From Cenococcum geophilum 1.58 (Eukaryota; Ascomycota; Dothideomycetes; Gloniales; Gloniaceae), in contig KV748211.1 in the NCBI GenBank assembly GCA_001692895.1, positions 1,178,001-1,242,000 on the forward strand: 64,000 nucleotides of DNA. The letters run 5' to 3'. The notes under the pieces are model-generated. The model was not told the origin of the DNA and did not search any database. It saw only the letters and a program-made list of their open reading frames with translations. Positions within the stretch are counted from its first letter, which is position 1. Every line of letters starts with the position of its first letter. This document shows positions 34,030-46,609 of the stretch, in pieces. The translations under genes and the position numbers were made by a program.

Positions 34030-37000
34030 GCCCTTCTATATAAATACCATCTAGGACGCCAAGACTGCTATCTAATCATCCTACAAGATAAACCCTAAGA
34101 GATTAGAACTTAAGGCGGCAATACTATAGGGAAGCTAGGACTAAGTTAGGAATATATCTAGCACTTATAATTGTGTTCGCGCTAGAGAATACATTAAGTA
34201 TGGGATATACAGCAATATAGAAGCGTTGGCGTTTAATAATTGCCGCCTTTAAGCAGTATCCCATCCAGTTATTTATAGAGAGGAGCTGCTCGGCACTATT
34301 ATAGAGCGAAAATTAAAATGGTAGAAGGAGTAAGACTAGAATCAGCAAGCTAAAAAAGGGTAACACCATTTATAGGTAATAGGAATAATTCTAACCTAGT
34401 GCCTTCTCGCTAGTCTAGAACACCAGAGCTTATAAAAAAGCATTACTATAATAAATTAAAAGCACCTCCGGCTAACGCCCCAAGTGGGATCTCGCCGCAC
34501 TTTATTAAGAGTAAAGTAACTTTATAAGCTTGCTCTATAACAATATATTCTAGTACTACTTATATTATTACTTAGTCTTATTTCCAATCTATTATAAAGC
34601 AGAAGCCTCATAAGTCCGCCTACTAGACACTAGTTAGCCCATGCTAGAACAAGCTTATATTAATAGCTATCGCACCCAGTAGTAAGATTTGGCCTATAGG
34701 CTTTAACACTAAGCGCCCTTATAATAGCTATGGTCCTGCCTAATATAGGAAAAAGCTAGCTATTATAATTAGCGACGCTATAAACTCTAGTTTATAAATG
34801 CTAAAGCCGGAAGTCTAACTTCTATATAAGTGCTTTATATTGCAGGTATTTCAGCTCTTATAGCATATCACTAATATTTAAATCTAGTTATATCCTTATT
34901 AAATACATAGGTTACAGCTAGCCCATTTCCAACCCTAGATAGCACAACTTCTATGCCAATAACGCCTTAAACCGGTATTTAGAAACTAGTCGCCACCAAA
35001 ATATCTACTAGTTCTGGTAACAATACCACCCTAACTAACCCGCTATTAATCCCCACCTATATTCCTAAAAATAGCGACCAGTTCACGGCTGGTATTGCTA
35101 AAATTACTACCATTAGTAAAAATAATACTGTAATCTAAAAAGGACAATATAGATACTTCTAGAAGTCAGCCATCTCTACTACTAGCGTTAGTAAATACCC
35201 CCGAGCCGTACGGGATTAAGAAGATAGTACAATTAGAAAATAATATAACAACTCTAAACAACGCCATAGACGTAGAGTTTACTAACAGCAGTAATAACGA
35301 AGATAATAGCGCTCCCCTCCCTAGTAAAGGTGATGGCGCTAAAAACGACTTCGTGGACTATAAGAATAAAAGGGATATTAGTAATCCCAATGCCACGTTT
35401 TTTTAATGCATGTACGTCCATATATCTCCAATATATCCAATATAAACGCTCTCTAAATTTAAAACCAATATTCATTTAGTTTAAATCCTGGCTTTAACTA
35501 AGTAATAAGGAAAGAATATAAGTATATTAACGAAAATCTATGACCAGAGGTATGCGGATGCCTCCGTTTTGATCCTAATACTAACTTTAACGCAGGTAGC
35601 CTTTTATTGCCACTATAGCCGGTTATAAAATCCTTTAGGGAAAAAAAATGTTAACTAATTACCGCCTATTGTCAGATTATATTTAAAAAAGACGACGTTA
35701 ATAGCGGTATGCGCGCTAACTAGATAGGCTTAGGCAAGATAGTAACCGCAATTCTTGCCCATCTACTAAACTGATTAATTAATGTTAATAAATAGGCCAT
35801 TTAGGATTCCCGAGTAAAAAGTATAGATTATATTTTACTTATTCCGGAGGGAAAGCCAAAAGCGCGGAATACTCCTTATGGGATAGATTATAAAGGCAGT
35901 ATACCTATATTAATAAGAATCTATATTCTAAATTTAAAGAGTTAATAGACTAACGCTTCTTATAGCGCTACCTAGACGTTTATTAGCCTGGGTAAACAAT
36001 ATAAAAGTAGGGCTTAGCTATTAACGTATTAAGGATATACGCAAATCCGTAGATATAAATAGTAGAAGGGATATTTAGTTTCGGCTAATCTATAATAACT
36101 ATAACAAAATAAACTGCAAGTTCCTCTCTAATATTCTTAAGTACTATAAAAGCAATATTATTCTTAATACAGATACCCCCAACGTTAAATATTATACCCT
36201 ACTTATTAGCTTATCTAGATTTTGTTATTACTATAATATTAAAGTATTAAAAAAAATCTCTTAAGTCTACTAGGTATAAAATAGCACAGACTATAAAGTC
36301 CGAAATGCCCTGTTATATAGCACCATATATATCTTATCCAATTCTATTATATTAAGAAGCGCTTAACTTAAAGCTAGTAGTTAATTAGTAGGTCCGCGAA
36401 AATTAGCTAATTAGATAATACCCTTGTCTGGTAATATTTTAGTGCTCCAAGAGGCGCTATTTCTAGTAATCTTGGCGCCTTTCTAGAAACTCTATTAATA
36501 AGGCAGGGTAATAAATGGGAGAGTAAGCCTGGTTATAATCTACTACTCGGCCCCAATGTCTTTATACTATAGGGAAGTGTTAATAAGATAGTTAGGACAA
36601 AAGTAAAGCTAACTAAAGGTGCTAGGAAGAAAATATAAGAGGTTATAAACGGCTTCTATAATATTATCCCCTAGTTCGTTATTAGATGTTTAATAAAGAC
36701 AAAGTGGTTCATTAAGGAACTACTTATTTGGATTAAAGCGACGCGAACCAACCGGAACTCCCACACCACCTATAATCCCTTTGCTGCAAAGCAGATAAAT
36801 AAGGCCACTTTTAACCTTAAAATAAAGTTTAAGCCACCATATAGTAAGAAATTAGTTGGCTAATTATATAGAGTGTTAAAACTATAATACGGAACTATAG
36901 AATAATATTAGCTTAGTGTGGCATTATAGAAAGCCTTTATATCTATACCAGTTTTTCAAAATAGCATAATTAAAAGGACAAAGGTTAAGGTTTTAATATG

Positions 37001-37640
37001 CCTATTATACCCATATGCTTATTAAAACAATAATAAATAAAATTATACCCTTGGCCGTTACAAGAACCTTAACAATTTAATCCTTTATAGTAAGTCAGAC
37101 TCTTCTATACAGACAAGCCCAAATATAGATACCTTAAAGACTATTTTTACTAAACTTGGGCCTACTCGTAAATGTAATCTATAGAAATTAATTATATTTA
37201 CCGCATTCCCTATAATCGCATTTATAATACGCCTAGTATATTATATTTATAATAAGCGCAATATTCTTACATCCCACTCTTTATTTAATCTCTTAGATAT
37301 AAATATAGCGAGAATACCTGCCATTTTATAGCTAGCCAGATCCAGATTAAGAGGGATAAAGTTATTATTAACGACTTCAACACCAAGGCCTACTAAGGCC
37401 TCTTACTTCTACCGGCCAGGATCCAGATAGTAACTCTTAGCAGTAACTTTACTACTTAAATCTCTTACTAAGTTTCGTTCTGCCGGTGTAAAATCAGTAG
37501 CTTAGAGCTTATTTTTAGTATTATAGATTTTAGAGCCGTAGATCAATCAATTAGCGTAGAGCCGTTATATTGTAGTAAAGCTATATCTAGGCAATCTATA
37601 TCGTAATCCTTGGTATAATATTACATATAGAAATGCTTAA
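34030..37640 (+). pseudogene. SNF2-family ATPase remnant, copy 1
   Basis: Plus-strand remnant collinear with the better preserved copy at 41.2-44.9 kb. The Walker A region is seen at 35727-35747 (GLGKIVT, Thr to Ile by a C-to-T change), following a block that matches the copy-2 lead-in. A helicase C-terminal block lies at about 37.2-37.6 kb, with LIIFTAFPIIAFIIRLV followed by an INDFNTKAYQGLL-like stretch. Between 34.0 and 35.5 kb an N-terminal region of low complexity shares short blocks with copy 2. SNF2 ATPases remodel chromatin or translocate on DNA; why a transposon would carry one is unknown. Many stops. Confidence 0.68.
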
Positions 37641-38006
37641 TTGTAAGAATTATATTTTAATTAAATTTATAAGATTATAACTAAAAGTCCTCGCGGTATA
37701 GTGATACGGTAAGTAATATAATTACTGCTATTTAGAGCTAGCCCAATAAGATTAAAAATAGTTATCTCTAATATATATATATACATAACAAGAAGCGTAA
37801 CTTATAAAATTGGGCCTTAAGATTTAATCAAAAATATAATATTTATAATTTAAAGCCTTTGCTAATACATAATTTCACAATAAATAACCTTCTTTTTATT
37901 GTTCTTAACGCGCTACGGATAAGAATTAAACCTACTACGCCTAAGAGTTGCACTCGCGACATCTAATTACTCGATCTGGCTAGGTAGCTCAGTAACAATA
38001 CGATAA

Positions 38007-38100
38007 GACTCGGCAACGATATAATAAGGCTTATAAGACTCGGCGACAATATAATAAGGCTTATAAGACTTAGCGGTAATATAATAAGACTTGGCGTCAA
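38007..38100. repeat. 30-bp short tandem repeat
   Basis: About three units of GACTCGGCRACRATATAATA plus AGGCTTATAA, with GACT starts at 38007, 38037 and 38067 and a shortened one at 38088. Lies between the first SNF2-type remnant and the coiled-coil remnant. Confidence 0.75.
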
Positions 38101-38439
38101 GCACTAGGAGAATTTAGGGGTTACTCTATCACTATAGGAAGGCTATAATACTTAGCGTAGTATTAAACTTTAAAGATCCCATTTATGGAGTTTTTATTAA
38201 TAACCTATTAATAAAACGTTAACAGCGCTTAATTTTAGTACTTTTATTGGCGGGTATAGGCCTTTAAATTTATGGGTTTATATGGGATAATATAGTCTTT
38301 AACGCCATTTAAAAGGCCTCCAATAATATTAGCAATATTATAAATATTAACGTGCGTTATATGCCATACATGCAATATTTAAAATCTCGCCTATTGCCGG
38401 AGTTATAGTTTCTATAACCCCGTATACACCCTAAACCCA

Positions 38440-39960
38440 TATAATAGTGAGTTTATTTCATTTCTAATAGCTCCTCGCACTACTTACGTAACCTTAATTA
38501 AATTTCCACGTTATGCGCCGCCTACCTAAGATCCTCTAAATAACTAGGATAGCAAACGCATAAAGTAAAAGCCCTATCCCATCTCAATTTTAGGCATTTA
38601 CCGTCGTAATTACCTTAAAAGCTCCTTACTAACCCCCCATTAGATTTTCGTCGGACCGCCGTTCTACAGCTTACTCTTTAGCTTCTTAATTACTCGGCCA
38701 ACCTCTCTATAACAATTATTGGCCATTAAACCGGCGTAGTTACTGATATTACTTGCGACTTCGAAGAGCTATTTACGGATAAGGTTTTTCTAGATACTAT
38801 TAAGTCTTTAGTTTATAGCGTCTAGTTCGGCTATCTTAGACTCTTTTAAGTCCTTAAACTTAGTGTTAAGCTAGTTTTACTTATACTTCAGCGTAACTAG
38901 TTCTAGCAGCGATTTCTTAATCCGTTTAATTTCTGCCTTTAACTTATCGCGCTCCTTTATAAGACGGATTTCTAGGGCTAATTAGGCTGTCTTTATACAA
39001 TCTAGCTCCGCCTTTAATTGGTCGTACTTAAGCGTCTAAGAATCCTCTATTAACTTTTATGTGCTCTTTATAGCCTCCAATTCTTGCACAAATTTAACTA
39101 ACTTTTTAGACGTCGCAATAGACTTATTATGCCAATAATTAACTAATCTTAAATAAGATGAGACTGTTATATCTAGTGCCTTATATTTCGCTAAAAGCTT
39201 TTAAAACATTACCTTTCTCTAATTTATATTATTATGCGCTTCGGTTAGTGCGAATATAGTTTTATAACCTTAGAGTTATAGTCCTACTTTATTACTTAGG
39301 CGTCCTAAATTAGATTAACAATAGATATATTCTAAGCCTTCTTAGCTTTTTAAAGTTCCTTAATATTAGTCTTTAGACTCTCTATATTCTGGCGATTAGC
39401 AGCTAACGCAGTCTATAAAGTATCCTACTTCTCCTTTATACAACTAATTATCTAACTTATAACATTAAAGAGGTCCCCCTTTTATAGTTTTCTAGTTTCC
39501 ATAACAGCCATCTCTATAGCGCTATTTTTATTTAACTTAGTTCTCTCTAGACTATATATAGCGGCATTTCTAGCGGCCGACAGAATAGAATGGGTTGGCG
39601 AAGGCTTCTTAAGAGGTAGCTAAACTGTCTTTATAGCTTTAGCTACCTTACCATTCTTCTCTTACTTAATCAGAAACCCTCTAATCCCCTTTTAGCAACT
39701 ATCCGCCGCCTTTTTCTTTCGCGGCTTTAGAGCTAGCTTTATAGTTCCATTTCCGTTCTTTAGTAACACCTTTTTAACATAGGGACGCTTAGTACGCTTA
39801 GCTAGGGTAGTTGTATACCCCAGCTTTTTATTTATCTATAATAACCAATTAGCGTAAGATATCTATAACTCCTTACCAGCATACGTACTATTGCGACGTT
39901 TACCTTAAAATAGGTTAAGGGCTAGTATATAGTTAAGGTAAGGGGAAATTTATTCTAATA
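38440..39960 (-). pseudogene. Coiled-coil protein remnant of unknown function
   Basis: Read on the minus strand from about 39.9 kb: a basic N-terminal part (TLAKRTKRPYVKKVLLKNGN, then LALKPRKKKAADS, then KKPSPTHSILSAARNAA) followed by long Lys/Glu/Leu-rich stretches of heptad character (for example ANRQNIESLKTNIKEL near 39.38 kb and KDLKESKIAELDA near 38.85 kb). This suggests a DNA-binding or scaffold protein with a coiled coil. I do not recognise a family. It is interrupted by several stops. It sits between the two SNF2-type genes and reads in the opposite direction, like the transposase. Confidence 0.5.
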
Positions 39961-40009
39961 TAGAGAGTAGGTAATAGATAGGTGGATATATAGTTTATAA
40001 TATCACGAA

Positions 40010-40790
40010 TATCTTTACACTAATTTGTATACTTAGGGCATGCTATATATATAATAGTCGCAATATCACCTCTTCGCAACCTTAGTTCCCGCTCTTAGTA
40101 GCACTACCCAGCTCTAGGGCATAGCACTAGACCCATACGTTAGTATAATTTACAATATTATAAATATTAGCGTACTATATCGCATACCTAAGGCATACTA
40201 TATATGCAATAGTCGTAATATTACAACCTTAGTTCCCGCTCTTAATAGCACCACCTAGCTCTAGGGCATAGCACTAGACCCATACATTAGTACGATTTGC
40301 AATATTATAAATATTAGCGTACTGTATTATATACCTAAGGCATACTATATATACAATAGTCGTAATATTATAACCTTAGTTCCTACCTCTTAGCAGCACC
40401 ACCTAGCTCTAGGGCATAGCACTAGACCTATACGTTAGTACGGTTTATAATATTATAGATATTAGCGTACTATATCGCATACCTAAGGCATGCTATATAT
40501 ATAATAGTCACAATATTATAACCTTAGTTCCCGCCTCTTAGCAGCACTACCTAAGTTCTAGTTCCCTTAATCCCTAACCTAAGGCACACTATTAGACTAT
40601 TATATTAATATATTTTGCAATATTGCAAATACTAACATACTACGTCATATACTTAAGGCATCTTATATCTGCAATAATTACAGGCTTAACTTATTACCTT
40701 CTCGCATTCTAGCTGCACTTAGCACTAACGGGTTTTACTTCCCTAGAATCCCTAATTTAGGGCACGCCACCAGATCCACGCAAATATATA
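40010..40790. repeat. 148-bp tandem array, copy 2
   Basis: Same unit as 32400-33480, with CTCTAGGGCATAGCACTAGACC-like boxes at about 40113, 40260 and 40408 (spacing 147-148). It ends in the same diverged segment (about 40580-40760). Precedes the second SNF2-type gene. Confidence 0.85.
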
Positions 40791-41189
40791 CAATATTTTA
40801 ATTATTTTCATTTAATCTATTATACCCAGCCTAATATTACCAATATTGCGCGCAATAACCATTTATTTTATTTTAGTTTAATTCTTAAATTAATTCACCT
40901 TCTTAGTTGTTGGTTATTTACCTATATAGTTAGCAAACCTTTTCTACCTTATGTCTTCTATTACAAGTCCACCGTCTTAACTTTTTTCATCCTAGTATAT
41001 CTTCTCACACTAGATATTATTAAGAGGAGATTTTTCACAATGGCTTCTTAGGAAAGTAAGCTTAGTAAGTTAAACTATATAGGCCATTAAAGCTAAGCTA
41101 GTTTATCCTTTTACTATTTATACTAACCCGCTATTATAGGTCCTAAAGTATAGCCCATCGCCAATAACAAACCCTTACACCCGCATTCT

Positions 41190-44100
41190 ATTTAGTACAC
41201 CTCGGCTGCTATCTAGCCATTAGACGTAATAGTCTATTAGGGTTTAGCAATTAATATATCTGGGCTATATACGGCTAAGGCCTACCTTTAAAAGATACTT
41301 AATAAACATAGATATTTTAAGGCTAAACAATACCGCTAAACCGAGATCCGTAGCAATATAAAAGCAATTACACTTACTAAGATTAACGCCTTTAAGCAGT
41401 GTCCCGATTAAACGTTTATAGAAAGAAGCTACTTAGCACTTATTATAAGGATAAAGTTAAACAAATTAAGAGTAAAATCGGAACCGCTAAGTTAAAAGAG
41501 GCCAACTCTATTAATAGACCCAGAAGATAACTTAGACTTAATTCCTCTACGCCTAAATAAAAACCGGAAAGGTTATAAGAAGCATTATTAAGCAAAACCA
41601 GAAATACCTAAAGCTAACCCTTATGCCGGGATCTTACTATACTATATTAAGAGTAACGTAACCCTATCGGCGTATACTATATATATATCTCACAGTTCTA
41701 ATACTGCTATTACTTAGTTTCGTCTCTAAGCTATTATAAAAGATAAGTTTCATAGGTCCACTAATTAGACGCTAGACAGTTTATCTTAAGATAAGCTCGT
41801 ATTAAAAGCTACCGCATCCAGTGGCGTATTTTATCCCATTAACTTTAATACTAAGTATTTATAAGATAGCTTCGGCCCTATCGGGAATAAAGAAGAGTTA
41901 GCTACCGCAATTAGCGATACTATAAACTCTAGCTTATAGATGCTAAAGCTAGAAGTCTAACCTTTACGTAAGTGCTTTATATTACAAGTATTGCAGCTCT
42001 TTTAGTATATTGCTAATATTTAAATCTAGCTACATCCCAATTAAATAGATAGACCACACTAGACCCATTTCCGAACCTAGACAGTATAGCTTCTACGCCA
42101 ATAATGCCTTAGACTAATATCCGGAAACCAGTTATCACTAGAATATCTACTAGTTCTAGTAATAACGCCACCCTAACTAACCCGCCTTTAATCTATACCA
42201 ATATTCCTAATAATAGCAACTAGCCTACGCCTAGTATTGCTAAGACCACTACTATTGGCGGAAAGGATACTATAATAGGCGGAACCTCTAAGCAGGGCGA
42301 TAAGGATGCTTCCAATAGTTAACTACCTCCGCTATTAGCGTCAGCGGATACTACAGAACTTTATAAAATTAAAAAGATTATATAGGTTAAAAGAAACGGA
42401 ACGAATATAATAAACGTCATAGAAGTGTCGTCTAATAACAGTAGTAATAATAAAGATAATAACGATCCCCTCCCTAATGCAGGTAATAAGGCCAAAAACA
42501 ACTTTAAGGACCATGCGGATAACGAGAAAGGGAATAATCCTAATATTACGTTCTTTAGACGCATATACGTATATATATCTCTAATATATCTAATATAGAT
42601 ACTCTCTTAATTTAAAACTAATTTTTTTTAGCTTAAATTCTAGTTTTAATTAGGCGATAAAGAAGGAGTGTAAATATATTAACGAAACTCTATAGTTAGA
42701 GGTATGTAAATGCCTCCGTCTTAATCCTAACGCCAACCTTAACGCAGATAGCCTTTTATTGCCGCTATAGCCGGTTACAAAATCCTTTAGAGTAAAAAAA
42801 TATTAACTAATTACCGCCTATTACTAGACCGTAAATAAAAAATATAACGTTAATAGTGGTATATACGCGGACCAGATAGGCTTAGGTAAGACAGTTACTA
42901 TAATTCTTACCCATCTATTAAACAGATTAATTATTATTAATTAATAGGCTATTTAGGATTCCTGAGCAAAAAAAGATAGATTATATCTTACTTATTCTGC
43001 TAGGGAAGCTAAGGATGCGCAATGCCCCTTATAGGGTAGCCTGCTAATTTAGTGCATATATATTAACAAGAATCTATACTCCATATTTAAAAGACTTAAT
43101 AGCCTAATACTTATAATAGCACCACCTAAAGCTCTATTGGCATAGAAAAAGAACATTAAGCTAGTATTTAGCGAAAATTACTTAACTATAATGCGCGAGA
43201 ACATAGGCAAGAATAAGGGCACCGCGGATATTCAGTTTCGAATTATATATAGTAACTACGCAAAAACGGCCTGGGAGTACCGGAAAGGTAACTCTAAATT
43301 CCTTCTTAGCTATATAGAGCCTAACCTAGATAACCCGGACGATATATTATATAATCCTCCCACTAATTTATCCCGCTTTATTATCGCCATGACTATTAAA
43401 TGCTAGAAATAACGATTCCTGTACTTACTAGGCGAGATTCTACCTAGGGCACACTATTGATTAAACGCAGTAGTATGGCTCTATATGTTTTTTAATAAGT
43501 TTTATACCACTAAGAATAGCTAAACTTAGTTATGGACTATAACTAGACAGCTCGCGATTTAGGCTTTACCGAATAATATCTATCTTTGGGGATATTCGGG
43601 CACCCTAGCAGGCACTAGCCCTAGTAATCTCGCTATATTTCTGTAAACCTTAGCAATAGGGCGGGATAAAGAATAGGTAGAAAAGCCTAATTATAACCTG
43701 CTACTCGGTTCTAATATCTGTACGCTATAGGCAAAAATGAATAAAATAGTTTAAATAAAAGCTAAGCTATTAAAGGAGGCTAAGAAAGAAATGGGGGCCA
43801 TTATTAACGGTTTTCGCGATATTGTTTCGCAATTTATAATTGGGCGCTCTATAAATATATAATGGTTTAATAACGAACTATTAATTAAAATTAACGCACG
43901 AAGAGTGGACTGGAATATTCATGTTAAGTATATAGGCGAGGTCTTAAAGCGATTAAATAAGGCTATAGACGAACTAAAGAAAGAGATTAATGCAGTATAT
44001 AAGAGGAAACTAGCCAAGTGGAAGTAGAAAGGTTTAAACGCTAATTAAAAACCTACAAAACCATACTGGTCTAGCTCGGCATTTGCCTATAAGCTTCGAA

Positions 44101-44880
44101 TCTTTACGGACTTCCTAGAGCTACAACTCTAGAAAAATAAGGGCAAAGATTTTAATATGCCTTTTACTAGCTTATATTTAGAAGGAGATAAAAATAAAGG
44201 CTATATACTTAACTATTATAAGAACCCCAAGCAGTCTATATTTAAGCAAGAACTGCGTTTTATTGTGGCTTTAAGTCTAAAAATAGATACCTTAAAGACA
44301 GTTCTTATTTAGCTAAGGACTAACTATAAAGGTTATCCTAAGAAGTTGGTCGTCTTTACAGCATTCCCAGTAGCCGCCTTTATTATTTATCTAGTATGTC
44401 TTATCTATTTTTAAAGTAATATTTTTATATTCTAACGCTGGATTAGTATCTTTATAATAGGTACAGATTAGGTAGTTATAAGTTAGTTAGCGGTAAGCTT
44501 AAAATAGAAGAGAGAGAGAGCATCATTAAAAAATTCGAAAATAACCCCACTCTAAGATTCCTTATATTAACTACCGGTCTTATATCTAAAGTATATACTC
44601 TAATTAGAACAAGCAAGGTGTTTATATTTAAGCTACAGCCGCTACCTACGGTTAAAGCTTAGGCATTTGGACGTACCTATAGGATTAGACAGCTAGAAGA
44701 TAAAGTTACGAATATTAGGGCTGTATCTAATGAGGTTAATATAGAGGTGTATATTTAGCAGCGGGCTAAGAAACATAAGATCTTTATACTAGGCGCTTTT
44801 TCTAGAGCGCTAAAGCATTATATTAAAAAGAAGCACCTTTTTAGTGCCTTATTACTTAAGATTGCTTAATATATATTAGA
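41190..44880 (+). pseudogene. SNF2-family ATPase remnant, copy 2 (better preserved)
   Basis: Seen directly: ADQIGLGKTVT at 42867-42899 (motif I of SNF2 ATPases); an open stretch 43191-43403 (MRENIGKNKGTADIQFRIIY onward) between the two lobes; VVFTAFPVAAFIIYLV near 44.35 kb (motif IV region); a run with FENNPTLRFLILTTGLISK near 44.54-44.59 kb; and AFGRTYRIRQ from 44663 (motif VI, the H/Y-RIGQ box). Order and spacing fit a full two-lobe SNF2 ATPase of perhaps 1000 residues, with a Ser/Thr/Asn-rich N-terminal part. Motifs I and VI are in different frames and several stops occur, so it is not functional now. It belongs to a duplicated block together with the 148-bp array. Confidence 0.78.
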
Positions 44881-45239
44881 ACCGGGTTCTATTAGCAAGG
44901 CTATATAGTAGGGAATAGACGGTTTCTTCTATATACTTAATTGGCTTAATTAGTACCACTAGCTAAGTAGGTACTACCTCTACAGTATACTAATTACAAT
45001 ATATTTTATAACACCTAGCTCTAAGTATATATGATAAAGATGTTACGGTTATTGTATATATATAAATATTATAAGAGAGGTAATAAATATAATATATTAC
45101 GAATATTGCAAATAATTAGTAGATATACCTATTTAGGTTTAGCCGCTATATAACTCCTTTTCCCTTACGCTTAATTATAACAACCACCATAAACAACCCA
45201 ACGACAATCGACAGCACTATACTGGGCATTTAAGCGCAA

Positions 45240-46560
45240 ATGGAACAGCAATCCAAACCTATGTCGCTTTCTTTAGTATATAAGGCCCACGCAATAAAAA
45301 ACTGGTTAATAAAGTTTATCTGCCTAGGCCTAAAAATTAATAAAATATCATATAGCGACATTTATTCTACTATGGAATAGGGACTTACAGACATTTAAAT
45401 GCTTGGTTTACGACTAAATAAGGTCGGGAACCGGTTAAGACTTAATTAGGTGTTTCGCAATATAATTAAATTATTTCCTACCGTTTTTATAGGCATACCA
45501 GAACCTTGGCAGAGTAGGTATCTATCTATAATCGCCTAAAAATATAACAATAATCGGAAGCATTAAGTGTTAAATAGAGTAACAACCTTAGCATAAATCG
45601 AGTCCGTTGCGTATTATCTTAAATTAACTAATACACGCCGGCTAAGCAAAGAAGACCCAGAGTTAGTTACTTGGAATAGCCTTATATTTAGGACGGTGTA
45701 AACTAAAGTAGTCTATAAAGGAGATAGCCGGGAAATGCTATGTAGTTATAGATACTTTATGGCCGGTAGTATACCAGATAATAAGATTACGTCAACCGAT
45801 CTAAACTTTAGTCTATTTACTAGTGTACTCTTAGAAGATATTAGCTTTAATCCCATAAAACATAGAATTTTCTATTATAATAGCTAAGGAAGGGAGATAG
45901 AAGTTCTTACCAAACGGACCTAAAGGGCTGCTATAGATAAAATATATACTAAAGGACTTAATCGTTTTTATTTTACAGTAAGATATAAAGACTAAGGTAA
46001 GATAGATTATACAAGCAATTTTAGCAATATTAGAAATATTCTAACGCATTTAAATAGGCACACTACACCCGGCTACTATACCTATATATATTGAAACCAT
46101 TACACTATAAGCCGTTATAAGCAATTTATTATTAAAGCTACTAGGAATATAACTAGAGTTAGAGAGGAACCGTTTTAAGCCTAAGGGTTTAAGGGCATCT
46201 ATATAGGAAATTAGTAGTACACTTAGGCCAACGGTTTCTATATATAAAGTAGAATTAGTAAGCAATAAGTTAAAGCAGAAACGGGAGACCTCTGTCTAGC
46301 CTAAGAAAAAAAAACCAAGGGCCTAATGTTATATTTATATTATACCAACTATCCCACGTACTATGCTACATTTTATATACCTAATATTTCCAATATAGTG
46401 TTGATATATACACGGTTGCGCATATATGCTAGCTCAGCTAGATATACTAGATAGCTTAACCTAAGTAAGCAAGTCTTGAAATTAAAGAGCCCCTTTACAA
46501 TTTTTACTTTTCTCCTCTCTCTTATTAATAATCTACATTAGTACTCTTTTTATAGGCCAT
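45240..46560 (+). pseudogene. Unrecognised coding remnant in the 21-kb element
   Basis: Begins MEQQSKPMSLSLVYKAHAIK at about 45240 and keeps a coding look for roughly 1.2 kb, with blocks such as NRVTTLA, SKEDPELVTWNSLIFRTV (about 45650-45700), LCSYRYFMAGSIPDNKIT (about 45740-45790) and ILTHLNRHTTPGYYTYIY (about 46035-46090). Only RIP-type stops interrupt these. I recognise no family. Confidence 0.45.
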
Positions 46561-46609
46561 TAAATACATCTTTAACACCAATATATTAAACCAATACTAT
46601 TCTCTACTA

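Noticed and set aside
42361-42564. Leucine-rich minus-strand open frame (membrane-like)
   Set aside because: Shadow of an Asn/Ser-rich stretch of the second SNF2-type remnant on the plus strand.
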